NCBI RefSeq assembly: GCF_963665245.1
Contig: NZ_OY762268.1
Coordinates: 1,054,001-1,118,000 of the forward strand
Direction of reading: 5' to 3'
Origin: an uncultured Paludibaculum sp.
GTDB taxonomy: Bacteria > Acidobacteriota > Terriglobia > Bryobacterales > Bryobacteraceae
DNA: 64,000 nt
A model generated the notes under the pieces. That model saw nothing but the letters and a program-made list of their open reading frames with translations, was not told the DNA's origin and did no database searches. Every line of letters starts with the position of its first letter. The stretch's first letter is position 1. This document shows, in pieces, positions 36,409-45,021 of this stretch. Both the position numbers and the translations under genes were made by a program.

Positions 36409-36636
36409 CTATCGGGACCACTTCGAAGGAACGATCCCACTTCCTTCGATAATTGCTTTCATCGTCCCCAAGGGAAGGATGCGCCCTTGATGATAGGGCA
36501 CAATCACTTGTTTCGTTGTCGAGACATTGCGCCATTTCTGGTGGCTGCCACTGGAGCCTACCAGGGCGAAACCATTGCGGCGCAGGACCGAAATCACCTG
36601 ATCGGCAGTCAGCCGTGGAGTTCCGCGGTCACCCAA
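36409..36636 (-). CDS. hicA: HicA-family mRNA interferase toxin
   Basis: 75 residues of a double-stranded-RNA-binding-fold toxin that cleaves mRNA. The pattern LTADQVISVLRRNGFALVGS, SHQKWRN with the catalytic His, and VIVPYHQGRILPLGTMKAII is typical of HicA. No ATG is in frame; the TTG at 36636 gives MGDRGTPRLTADQV and overlaps the hicB stop by 8 bp. Gene order hicB-hicA is the reverse of the commonest order but frequent. It lies directly upstream of the low-GC-free junction with the enolase-type gene, with a 94-bp spacer. Confidence 0.85.
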   Translation of the reverse strand: MGDRGTPRLTADQVISVLRRNGFALVGSSGSHQKWRNVSTTKQVIVPYHQGRILPLGTMKAIIEGSGIVPSKWSR

Positions 36637-36832
36637 CCGTGACCTCAACCAACTTCGCCGTCGGTGACAACTCCAGTTCGGCGGGTGACAGATAGAGCCG
36701 GATTGCTTCCTCGATACCTCGCCGAGCTTCGTCCTCCGTTTCGCCGGCCGAAGCGCACCCTGGCAATTCCGGGCAGACGGCGGAGAAGCTTCGGGCTTGG
36801 GGATCGTACTCCAGGACCACACGGAATCTCAT
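36629..36832 (-). CDS. hicB: HicB-family antitoxin
   Basis: 67 residues forming a partial RNase H-like fold: MRFRVVLEYDPQARSFSAVC, PELPGCASAGETEDEARRGI, EEAIRLYL. HicB binds and inactivates HicA and often represses the operon. This short form lacks the C-terminal helix-turn-helix or ribbon-helix-helix DNA-binding domain found in longer HicB, so autorepression may be weak or absent. It overlaps the hicA start by 8 bp. The region upstream (36833-36889) is a short spacer to the next gene on the same strand. Confidence 0.85.
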   Translation of the reverse strand: MRFRVVLEYDPQARSFSAVCPELPGCASAGETEDEARRGIEEAIRLYLSPAELELSPTAKLVEVTVG

Positions 36833-36889
36833 GCTTGCAGTATAGCCTCAAACCGCCCGGTCGACTCTTCGCGAGGGCCGTGCATCCCA

Positions 36890-38356
36890 CTACTGGTGCG
36901 CCGACGGCGGGGCAGGCTTCCGGACTTTTTCGTAGTAGCGCTGGACGAAATCCTGCAGGTGCAGCGGCACTTCGTCGCGGCTCAGATCTCCGCCAGCTTC
37001 GATGTGGTTGCCCGAACGGTTCACATAGGGCGTCTTCAACTGTTGATTCTTGGAATTGGTGACTTCCACCATCACCTCGCCCTGCAGGTTCAGCGCGCGC
37101 TTGCCCAGCAATTCGCTGAGCTTGCCCATGGCTTCCTTCTGCTCGGCCAGCTCCGTATCCTTCTTGCCGTCCTGCTTGCCGATGCCGCTCTTCTCCTGAT
37201 TATTGGGGACATCCTGATTGCTGCCGGCCTGGTTCGATTTGGCCTGTTGCGCGTTCTCGGCATCGCCTGGCTGCTCACCGGGCTGCGACGCGTCGGGCTC
37301 TCCCGGCTGATTCGACTTGCCCTGTTGCGGCTGGCCCTTCTCGCCCTTCTGCTGCCCCTGGGACTTCTGGTTACCCTTGTTCGCCGCGCTCTGCTGGCTC
37401 TCGCCCTTGTTTTCCATCTTGAGCTTGTCCATCAGATTCGCCATGGCGTCGCGCATCTTGTCCATCAGGCTCGAATCCTTCGGCTTCTGCCCTTGCTTGG
37501 GCTGAGCGGCGTTGGGATCACCCGGTTTACGCGAGTCCTGGGCGCCGGATGGCGACTGGTTCTTGTCGCCGCTGGCGTTTTCGCCTTCGTCCGAGCCCTC
37601 ATCCTCGTTGTTCTGCCCGGCGGACTGCTTGTCGCCCTTCTGGCCTTGCGACGTCGCCTTGTCGGGATCCTTGACGTCGACCGTCCGCAGCGACTCCTCG
37701 GTCATGCTGTTGCGTTCGGTCACCTCCACGCGTTCGCTTTCGGGCAGCGTGAGGGAAAACGGCTCCGGCGGCAGCCCCTTCTGGGCGAGTTCCTTGGGAG
37801 CGCTGCGAACTGGCGCGGGCACTCCGGTGAGCGTGTCGAAGCGCACCTCGGCGATGGGCGCGCGCAGGTCGAAGGTGTGCAGCACGCCATATCGAACAAA
37901 GAACATGACGAGCGACGCGACAAGCAGCGCGATCGCCGGCCACGTATTGCGTGGGGCACGTAGAGGCACCGCCATGGCGGGATCCACACTGGCGGCCGTC
38001 GATTCGGCCTCCGCGCGCAGAGCCTCGACATACTCCGGATTCGCCTTGCCTGGGTCGGCAAAGTGGTGCGCCGTGGAGATCAGATCGTGGAGGCCCAACT
38101 GGCGATCCACGCGGCAGGCGACCTCATAGGCACCCGGAAGCCTGTTGCGGCTGCGGCCCCAGCCGATAGCCACGGTGATCGCCACCAGCAGCAGGGGCCA
38201 ATACCAGTTCAGAATCTGCGTACCCACCAGTAACAGGATCAGCAGGGCGCTGAGCCCGGCCACCAAACCCCATCCGAAGTGCTCCAGCAGGATCTGCCAA
38301 ACGGCGCGGCGCCGGGCTTGCGCAATGAGATTTTGGATGGCGGCGGTGTTTGTCAA
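36890..38356 (-). CDS. Membrane protein with long Gln/Gly/Lys/Asp-rich low-complexity region
   Basis: About 488 residues if read from a TTG at 38356, the first plausible start before the hydrophobic part; an ATG at 38449 in frame would add a stretch without recognisable features. Two transmembrane helices near 25-70 (GLVAGLSALLILLLVGTQIL) and one near 135-152 (AIALLVASLVMFFV) precede a 220-residue disordered section built of Gln, Asn, Gly, Lys, Asp and Glu. The ordered C-terminal ~60 residues (LNLQGEVMVEVTNSKNQQL; PLHLQDFVQRYYEKVRKPAP) follow. It resembles proteins found next to BatA/VWA-type genes in Acidobacteria, but none is present here. Function unknown. Confidence 0.6.
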   Translation of the reverse strand: MTNTAAIQNLIAQARRRAVWQILLEHFGWGLVAGLSALLILLLVGTQILNWYWPLLLVAITVAIGWGRSRNRLPGAYEVACRVDRQLGLHDLISTAHHFADPGKANPEYVEALRAEAESTAASVDPAMAVPLRAPRNTWPAIALLVASLVMFFVRYGVLHTFDLRAPIAEVRFDTLTGVPAPVRSAPKELAQKGLPPEPFSLTLPESERVEVTERNSMTEESLRTVDVKDPDKATSQGQKGDKQSAGQNNEDEGSDEGENASGDKNQSPSGAQDSRKPGDPNAAQPKQGQKPKDSSLMDKMRDAMANLMDKLKMENKGESQQSAANKGNQKSQGQQKGEKGQPQQGKSNQPGEPDASQPGEQPGDAENAQQAKSNQAGSNQDVPNNQEKSGIGKQDGKKDTELAEQKEAMGKLSELLGKRALNLQGEVMVEVTNSKNQQLKTPYVNRSGNHIEAGGDLSRDEVPLHLQDFVQRYYEKVRKPAPPSAHQ

Positions 38357-38644
38357 GTGGCTGCTTCTTATTATGACAGGGGGACGCTGCCAGATGGAAT
38401 TTAGACGGAGTTGGAGGGAAAGGGTGTGGGACTTGGCGGCGGCATTCATCCCAACCGCTGGCGAGGGGGAGGCCAGTCCCCGCGTTCCCGCTGTGGTGCT
38501 CCGGTACCAAACAAGGCGCCCCGATTCAGCCACGCACCGAGTGATTGACTGGGCCGCAACGCGAACTCATAATGGAGTCGATCCAGGTGGACTTTTGTTG
38601 TGTCGACGTGCGCAGAAAGTTGAAGTTCCACGGAGGAATCAGAA

Positions 38645-39457
38645 GTGCCCCTCTCGACTCGCGGAGTGATCTTTCTCCTCGTTGGAGCCGGGGCTGTATC
38701 GGCGGCGCTGGGGAAGGACGTAGCGTCGCCCCTCGTTGCGAGCATGAAGTACACTCCCTCGGCCAAACCCTTCTTTGGCCAATGTCACTTCAGGGTGGTC
38801 AACTCCTCTCCAAAGCCGATTCTTGGATTCACTCTATTGGCTACCTTCGTCTACTCGGACGGATACAAGCTGAGTCATCCTTTCGTCACCGATTTCGCCT
38901 CAACGCTTGCGATAGTGGGCAGAGTCGAGCCAAAACGCGAGAACGGTCAAGTCGGTGTGCTCCGTCAGGGCGGGCATGTCGATTGGGATACTTCGTTTGG
39001 ACACCTGACCAGTCATGGGCCGCTTGTAGAGTCATCGGTAGCCGTCGTGGTCGCCGTCTTCGATGACAATTCCGTGGCCGGCGATGCGTCTCGGGCAGTG
39101 ACCGATTTCTTTCGGCCGCACCGCGTGCTCGCAACGGCCTACCGTGCGTTTCTGGACTCTCTCCGTCGAACCACCGATGGACCGAAGCCGGTCGCCAGCC
39201 TTCATGCACTACAAAAGGAATACACAATCAACTGCCGAGGGGTCTTCCATTTGGATAGCGCCCCGGACACGGACGCCCGGGTGACGCAGGAGATGTGCAG
39301 TCGGGTGAGCAGGGAGTTGGATGTTCTACTCGACCGCCTCCCTCTGGAGGGACCAACCGATCAATCCGTCACGTCCTATATCTCATCGGTGGCCGCGCGT
39401 CAGGTCGCTTATCAGGCTCATGCAGCGCCTGCATCAACGCCTGAGACGAAGCGCTGA
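38645..39457 (+). CDS. Secreted hypothetical protein
   Basis: 270 residues beginning at a GTG with GGAGGA 8 nt upstream. A Sec signal (GVIFLLVGAGAVSAALGK) is followed by a beta-rich region (FGQCHFRVVNSSPKPILGFT) and a helical C-terminal part containing two Cys residues (INCRGVF, QEMCSRV). I recognise no family. It starts about 290 bp downstream of the divergent low-complexity membrane gene, a spacer in which I see no gene. Confidence 0.6.
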   Translation: MPLSTRGVIFLLVGAGAVSAALGKDVASPLVASMKYTPSAKPFFGQCHFRVVNSSPKPILGFTLLATFVYSDGYKLSHPFVTDFASTLAIVGRVEPKRENGQVGVLRQGGHVDWDTSFGHLTSHGPLVESSVAVVVAVFDDNSVAGDASRAVTDFFRPHRVLATAYRAFLDSLRRTTDGPKPVASLHALQKEYTINCRGVFHLDSAPDTDARVTQEMCSRVSRELDVLLDRLPLEGPTDQSVTSYISSVAARQVAYQAHAAPASTPETKR

Positions 39458-39623
39458 AGCCTGCGGCCGGCTTCCTCACTTCGTTCAGTACCTGGCGTAA
39501 GTTTCCGCCCGTCCGCAAGCTCACCCTATCACCAGGTTCGGCGGATCGCCCCTCTCGGAGGCAGTCCCGGGCCGCTCTACGAGCAGGTCTCTTCCCAGCC
39601 AGAGTCCGCCGGAGAAACACGTT

Positions 39624-40085
39624 ATGCTTGGGCGCATGAGGCAGCTCATTCGTGCTCTCGTAGTTCTCAGCGTCGTTGGCGGCGGCGCCGGAGAGGGAAC
39701 CCTCGCTGCGCAGTCTAGAGACGAGTTGAGACGAAAGTATGGTGAGCCATTTTCCGAGACATTCCTCGTGCGTCCAGGGATTGGCGTTACTTCCACGCAT
39801 GCAAAAGATGGACGTATCACCGAACTGATCATCTCTCCTCACCCCTCCGGTCTCGTCAAATCGCGAAATGAGACGTTGAGCCAGGACTCTGCAAACGAAA
39901 TCATCGATGAGCTAGTGCCTCGCTCCGCGCGCGGCAAGTACCTGTCCGCCGGATTCGTCAATGCGAGGTGCCTCCCCGACGACGATTGCCAAGGTAGTTC
40001 GCAAGACTACGAGAAGATCACGATCTACTACAATTCCGCGGGCCAAGGGCGGGTGCATTATGTAGTCGTCCAGTGGAGGGAATAG
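39624..40085 (+). CDS. Secreted hypothetical protein
   Basis: 153 residues with a signal-peptide-like N-terminus (MRQLIRALVVLSVVGGGAG, from the ATG at 39636; the first ATG at 39624 is four codons earlier). The mature part starts QSRDELRRKYGEPFSETFLV. Two Cys residues occur in NARCLPDDDCQGSS, perhaps a disulfide. The YGEP and RPGIGV segments recall small lipoprotein-like or SmpA-like proteins, but the match is too weak to name. Function unknown. Confidence 0.55.
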   Translation: MLGRMRQLIRALVVLSVVGGGAGEGTLAAQSRDELRRKYGEPFSETFLVRPGIGVTSTHAKDGRITELIISPHPSGLVKSRNETLSQDSANEIIDELVPRSARGKYLSAGFVNARCLPDDDCQGSSQDYEKITIYYNSAGQGRVHYVVVQWRE

Positions 40086-40475
40086 CGGGACCTGGACGAG
40101 TTCCCAAAGGCTGGATGCATCGGCCACGGTGCGGACGGTCCCCGGCTGGAACCCAAGCACCTGCTCGCACCTCACTATGCGGCGGAATCCCGCTCCAGTT
40201 CAGCGGAGTGTGCCACAGTCGGGGAAGACCCAAGTCCGACGAAACCCTGGACGGTATCCACAATCTCCGCCGGCGATCGCGTCCGTTTGATGACCGGCCG
40301 CAGGAGCAACGGAACAGCGTCTGAGCGATTCCGGGCGGGCGCGTGGTCCTGGAACTGCCCGGAAGATAGCAAGACTGCCCGTTGATCAAACGGCCCCTAT
40401 CCGATGACTCTGTCTTAGGGCGCGACGCCCTCGTAAGGACGCAATACAGGATGTAAAACAACCCAGGAGGCAGCC
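40086..40475. other. Intergenic stretch without recognisable gene
   Basis: About 390 bp between a secreted hypothetical and a VOC gene. Short reading frames in all directions lack family features or ribosome binding sites. Nothing else recognised, apart from the good GGAGG site at its end that belongs to the VOC gene. Confidence 0.5.
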
Positions 40476-41150
40476 ATGAGCACCAACGAAGCTCGCACCA
40501 ACGACGCGGCAGTAGCGAGCGTCGACATGAAGTTGGAGATCGTCGTCATCCCCGTCTCGGATGTCGACCGCGCGAAGGAGTTCTACGGGAGGCTCGGTTG
40601 GCGGCTCGACGCCGACTACGACAACGGGGACGGCTTCCGCGTGATCCAGTTCACGCCGCCAGGCTCCGGTTGCTCAGTCATCTTCGGCAAGAATGTCACC
40701 GGCGCGGCACCCGGCTCGGCCCAGGGCCTGTACCTGATCGTCTCCGACATTGCGGCCGCGCGCGCTGAACTCGTCGCGCACGGCGTCCACGCGACGGAGG
40801 TGTTCCACGACGCCGGTGGCGTGTACGCCGGCAAGGACCAGCCCTACCTGTTTGGGCGGGTCCGCGTCAGTGGCCCGGATCCCGAGCGTCGCAGCTACCG
40901 CTCGTTCCTCTCCTTCAGCGATCCCGACGGAAATGGCTGGCTCATGCAGGAGATTACGACGCGGCTACCTGGGCGTGTCGCCGGCGACACCACATACGCC
41001 TCGGCGGGCGACCTGTCGAAGGCGCTGCAGCGCGCCGCGGCCGCGCACGGCCAGCACGAGGCGCGGACGGGGCAGGCCGATCCGAACTGGCCAGACTGGT
41101 ACGCCGAGTATTTGGTGTGCGAGCAGTCCGGCGAAGAGCTGCCGAAATGA
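40476..41150 (+). CDS. VOC-family (glyoxalase/bleomycin resistance-like) protein
   Basis: 224 residues. AGGAGG lies 6 nt before the ATG. One VOC module is clear: MKLEIVVIPVSDVDRAKEFY, GWRLDADYDNGDGFRVIQFT, GLYLIVSDIAAARAELVAHG and SFSDPDGNGWLMQEI. The C-terminal ~55 residues form a helical tail (DLSKALQRAAAAHGQHEART). Such proteins bind metal ions or hydrophobic ligands and may isomerise, cleave or sequester them. Specific activity unknown. Confidence 0.85.
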   Translation: MSTNEARTNDAAVASVDMKLEIVVIPVSDVDRAKEFYGRLGWRLDADYDNGDGFRVIQFTPPGSGCSVIFGKNVTGAAPGSAQGLYLIVSDIAAARAELVAHGVHATEVFHDAGGVYAGKDQPYLFGRVRVSGPDPERRSYRSFLSFSDPDGNGWLMQEITTRLPGRVAGDTTYASAGDLSKALQRAAAAHGQHEARTGQADPNWPDWYAEYLVCEQSGEELPK

Positions 41151-41240
41151 CGCCCACGACCTGAAGACGGCCTGAGCGAAAAAAAGGCCCGATTCCTCCA
41201 AACACGACCGAAACTTGGCCGTATCATACTCAGACTGTCT

Positions 41241-41579
41241 ACGGGACCAGAGAAGATCCGAGACGACCTGCTGCCGGGCACGCTCGACATGCTAGTGCTC
41301 AAGATACTGATGAGCGGCCATTTGCACGGGTATGCGATCGCGCAACTGATCCAGCAACTGTCCGACGATCTCCTGCGGGTGGAGGAGGGTTCGCTCTATC
41401 CTGCGCTGCAGAGGCTCGAACTGAGCGGATGGATCACCGGGGCGTAGGGCCCGTCGGCGAATAACCGGCGGGCTCGCTTCTACAGACTGACGCCCGATGG
41501 GCGAGAGCAGTTGGCGGAGGAGTCTGCGCGCTACAAGCGTGTGACTGGCGCGGTGGCTCGAATTATGGGGTTCGCCTGA
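41241..41579 (+). pseudogene. padR pseudogene (start codon ACG, internal TAG)
   Basis: The 113-codon frame from 41241 to 41579 aligns end to end with PadR regulators: LLPGTLDMLVLKILMSGHLH, GYAIAQLIQQLSDDLLRVEE, GSLYPALQRLELSGWIT, then FYRLTPDGREQLAEESA and a final TGAVARIMGFA. The length equals that of the intact PadR at 13.6-13.9 kb. But the expected start is ACG rather than ATG, and a TAG at 41445 interrupts it just where PadR proteins normally have Trp (GPSANNRRARFYR follows). No frameshift is seen. The downstream ADOP permease is intact, so it may have lost its repressor. Confidence 0.75.
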
Positions 41580-41595
41580 AGGGGGGAGAGACATC

Positions 41596-44226
41596 GTGTG
41601 GGCAGATTCCAGTTGGGCGCGTTTTCGGCGCCGTCTGCAGTTTTTGCTCTCCCATGACGAGCGGCAGCGATTGTTGTGGGAAGAGATGGAGTTTCACATT
41701 GAATCAATAACGGAAGACTTCGCCGCACAGGGCATGAGTGAGGGCGAAGCACGCGCGGCGGCAAGGAGAAAGTTCGGCAATATGACGCAGCAATCAGAAC
41801 AATCCCGCAGTGTCTGGCTGGTTCGTTGGTTGAGCGACCTGGCCCAGGATCTACGCTATGCGTTTCGAGGGATGCGGCGCGATGCCGGGTTCACGGCCTT
41901 TGTGATTCTCATCGCCGGGCTCGGCATCGGGGCCAGTTCGACTGTGTTCAGCGTAGTGAATGCGCTGCTGCTGCGGCCACTCCCGTTCCGCGAGCCGGCC
42001 CGTCTGGTCTGGATCTCGAACGTGGAATGGTCTACGCAGGTGGACAACTTCAAGGACCTGCGGGCGCAGAACCATTCGTTCTCCGATCTGGCGGGGTGGG
42101 GCACCTATGGCGTAGGAGACTGGCAGGTGACAGGCGCCGGCGAGCCTGAACGGGTGACGGGCGTTCCCGTGACTCAGAACCTCCTTCCCCTGTTGGGCGT
42201 CGAGCCAGCGCTCGGCCGATCGTTCACAACGGACGAATGCAAGGAAAGAGCAGAGGCTCCTCCGGCCGTGCTTCTCAGTCACGGCTTCTGGCAAAGGCGG
42301 TTCGCTTCAGACCCCTTGGTGGTAGGAAGGAAGTTGATGTTCAACAACCACCCCGTCACCGTGGTGGGCGTGTTGCCGGCGTCCTTCGACTTCGCGGCCC
42401 TGTTCGCGCCGGGCTCGCCGGTGGATATCTTCGTCCCCTGGCCGCTGACTGACGAAACAAACCGGCGAGGCAACACAATGACGATGATCGGCCGCCTGAA
42501 GCCAGGCACTGCCGTAGAGGGCGCGCGTGCGGAATTCACTGTGCTGGCAAAACAGATGGAGACCCAGCATCCCGAACGCAACCCAGTCGCTCCGCGGCTG
42601 ATGCCCCTGGAGAAGCGCATCAATGGCCGGGTGCGACCGGCGCTGATTGTGCTGGGGTGCGCGGTGGGCGTGGTGATGTTGATTGTCTGTGCCAACCTCT
42701 CGAATCTGCAATTGGCCCGCCTGGGCGCCCGGCAGAGGGAGTTGGCGCTACGGGCAGCGCTCGGCGCGGGCCGGTTCCGCCTGCTCAGGCAGATGTTCAC
42801 GGAAAGCATCGCCCTCTCCTGTTGTGGAGCAGTGCTCGGGCTAGGGCTCGCCATGGTCGGCGCGCGTGCAGTGGCGCAGCTAAGCGGCTTCAATCTTCCA
42901 CTGCTGACCAGCGTGCGTATCGACGGATACGTGCTGGCCTTCACGCTTCTCGCGGCGGTTCTTACCGGTGTTCTGTTTGGGTTGCTGCCCGCGCTGCATA
43001 CGCCCGCGCTAAAGGTGCAGGACACACTGAAAGAGGGCGGCCGCGGGATGAGCGCCGGCCGGAGCCGTGCCTGGCTCCGCAACGGACTGGTGGTGTCCGA
43101 GATCGCCTTCGCGTCCATCCTGCTGGTGTGCGCGGGTCTTCTGGTGCGTAGTTTTGTCCGTGTGCTGGACGTCAATTTGGGATTCGAACCCGAACACACG
43201 GCCGCCTTGCGGGTGGATCCGGGCTCCCGGATTGCAAACCTCGCTCAACAGAACGCTTTCCTCGATGACATGCTGCAGCGAACGCGGGCGATCCCAGGCA
43301 TCCGGTCGGCTGGAGTCGCCGATATCCTGCCGTTCGCCGGCGACCGTGCGTGGCAGGTCTCCGGCAAAGGACAGATCTATCCGAAGGGCCAGCATCCCGA
43401 GTCCTACATCCGGGTCGTCAGCGAGGGCTACTTCGCGGCCGCCGGCATCCGGCTGCAGGCCGGTAGAGAGTTCACTGAGCGGGATCGCGACTCGAACGAA
43501 CCCGTCGTGATGGTGAACCAGACCTTGGCCCGGACTCTCTGGCCTGGTCAAGACCCGGTTGGACAGGTGATGACACAGGACGGAGGTCGGCGGGTGATCG
43601 GCGTCGTGGCCGATGTCCGTCATGAGGCGCTGGAGACTGCGGGCGGGTCTGAGATGTATCTGCCGCTGCGGCAGACGAGAGACTATCGCGCAATGGAGCT
43701 AGTTGTGCGGACGATGCTTCCGCGGGAAGCACTCGCATCCGGACTCCGAGCAGCGCTGCGGCCCGTCAATCCAAATCTGCCGGTGAGGGAATTGCAAAGC
43801 CTGCAGGACCTGGTCGACAAGGCGGGGTCACCGCGAAGGTTCCTCGTCCTGCTGCTCGGCGGATTCGCCGGCTTCGCACTGCTGCTCGCTTCGCTTGGTA
43901 TCTACGCTGTGATTTCGTACTCAGTCAATCAGCGTGTGCACGAGATCGGAATCCGTATGGCCCTGGGCGCATCGCCGGCCGGGTTGCAGCGGCTCATCCT
44001 CCTGCGCACATTCGGTTTGGCGGCGCTGGGGCTCGCCTTGGGCATGGCTGCGTCACGAGCGTTGTCAGACGCCCTGGGCAGCCTGCTGTTCGGAGTCACC
44101 TCCGGCGACGCGGTCACCTACGCGGGCGTGAGTGCATTGCTGATCGTGGTCGCAGCCGCGGCCGGATACATTCCGGCCTGGCGCGCCTCCCGGATCGATC
44201 CAATGTTGGCGCTGCGGTCGAACTGA
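41596..44226 (+). CDS. ADOP/MacB-like ABC transporter permease
   Basis: 876 residues from GTG 41596. The cytosolic N-terminus (EEMEFHIESITEDFAAQGMS, EARAAARRKFGN) is followed by TM1 (GFTAFVILIAGLGIGASSTVFS), MacB core, FtsX domain (LIVCANLSNLQLARLGARQR), second core and second FtsX domain (SYSVNQRVHEIGIRMALGAS). It has the same architecture as the permease at 10.8-13.6 kb and likewise follows a padR, but that padR is interrupted by a stop codon. ATPase not encoded nearby. Regulation may have been lost if the pseudogene diagnosis is right. Confidence 0.9.
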   Translation: MWADSSWARFRRRLQFLLSHDERQRLLWEEMEFHIESITEDFAAQGMSEGEARAAARRKFGNMTQQSEQSRSVWLVRWLSDLAQDLRYAFRGMRRDAGFTAFVILIAGLGIGASSTVFSVVNALLLRPLPFREPARLVWISNVEWSTQVDNFKDLRAQNHSFSDLAGWGTYGVGDWQVTGAGEPERVTGVPVTQNLLPLLGVEPALGRSFTTDECKERAEAPPAVLLSHGFWQRRFASDPLVVGRKLMFNNHPVTVVGVLPASFDFAALFAPGSPVDIFVPWPLTDETNRRGNTMTMIGRLKPGTAVEGARAEFTVLAKQMETQHPERNPVAPRLMPLEKRINGRVRPALIVLGCAVGVVMLIVCANLSNLQLARLGARQRELALRAALGAGRFRLLRQMFTESIALSCCGAVLGLGLAMVGARAVAQLSGFNLPLLTSVRIDGYVLAFTLLAAVLTGVLFGLLPALHTPALKVQDTLKEGGRGMSAGRSRAWLRNGLVVSEIAFASILLVCAGLLVRSFVRVLDVNLGFEPEHTAALRVDPGSRIANLAQQNAFLDDMLQRTRAIPGIRSAGVADILPFAGDRAWQVSGKGQIYPKGQHPESYIRVVSEGYFAAAGIRLQAGREFTERDRDSNEPVVMVNQTLARTLWPGQDPVGQVMTQDGGRRVIGVVADVRHEALETAGGSEMYLPLRQTRDYRAMELVVRTMLPREALASGLRAALRPVNPNLPVRELQSLQDLVDKAGSPRRFLVLLLGGFAGFALLLASLGIYAVISYSVNQRVHEIGIRMALGASPAGLQRLILLRTFGLAALGLALGMAASRALSDALGSLLFGVTSGDAVTYAGVSALLIVVAAAAGYIPAWRASRIDPMLALRSN

Positions 44227-44399
44227 ACGAGGCCCGTTCCGGCGGACCCCGCAGCGCCGCGGTATCCGCTGATAGCCCCAGGATCGTGGGTAACCGGAGG
44301 TGGCCCCGAATCAGCGCCGGCAAGCCGGTCATGTACTGACTCGCCTTCCCGCAACGGGCAAGCCCGTACGCCGGTAGACTGGATGACTGGGAGCAAGCG

Positions 44400-44948
44400 T
44401 TGAACTCTTCTGAAGCCTCCAGTGCGCTGATGATTCCATCAATCGAGACGGATCGTCTCCGGTTGCGAGGCCATCGCCAGGACGACTTCCCTCTTTCGGC
44501 GGCCATGTGGGCGGATTCCGATGTTACGCGGTATATCGGCGGCCGCCCGTTCTCGGAGGAAGAATCCTGGGCTAGGTTCCTGCGATACGCGGGACACTGG
44601 AAGTTCCTCGGCTTCGGCTATTGGGCGATCGAGGAAAGAGCGACCGGCCGGTTTCTCGGCGAGGTGGGCTTCGCCGATTTCAAGCGACAGATCGAGCCAT
44701 CGATCGAGGGGATTCCGGAACTGGGCTGGGTGCTCGTTCCCTCGGCTCGCGGCAGCGGATTTGCCACGGAGGCGGCGCGGGCTGCATTGGACTGGTGCAA
44801 CGTCTACCTGAGAGTTGCGCGGACCGTATGTCTCATTCATCCCGAGAATGCGGCGTCTGTTCGCGTGGCGGAGAAATGCGGCTTCCGGGAGTATTGCCGC
44901 ACGGTCTACAAGGGTCAATCCACCGTCATCTTCGACAGGCGTCTTTGA
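44400..44948 (+). CDS. GNAT-family N-acetyltransferase (RimJ/RimL-like)
   Basis: 182 residues. TTG at 44400 is preceded by GGGAG six nt upstream; the ATG at 44430 is an alternative. TDRLRLRGHRQDDFPLSAAM, ARFLRYAGHWKFLGFGYWAI and LGWVLVPSARGSGFATEAA (the acetyl-CoA-binding Q/RxxGxG/A region, here ARGSGFA) mark a GNAT of the RimJ/RimL type. The substrate may be a ribosomal protein, antibiotic or small amine. It lies 173 bp after the ADOP permease and is likely independent. Confidence 0.85.
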   Translation: MNSSEASSALMIPSIETDRLRLRGHRQDDFPLSAAMWADSDVTRYIGGRPFSEEESWARFLRYAGHWKFLGFGYWAIEERATGRFLGEVGFADFKRQIEPSIEGIPELGWVLVPSARGSGFATEAARAALDWCNVYLRVARTVCLIHPENAASVRVAEKCGFREYCRTVYKGQSTVIFDRRL

Positions 44949-45021
44949 ACGATCTCCAGTCTGCGACAGGCCGGACGGGCCGTCAGCCATCCATCGTCCA
45001 CAGCAGCGATTTCCTCACAGT

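Noticed and set aside
36797..37963. 388-codon + strand frame, very Leu-rich, resembling a multi-span membrane protein
   Set aside because: It is the complement of the Gln/Lys/Gly-rich disordered region on the minus strand; hydrophobicity is an artefact of that composition.
38351..38356. TTGACA on the minus strand as a -35 promoter element
   Set aside because: No convincing -10 box at 16-18 bp, and the same bases serve as a possible TTG start for the membrane protein.
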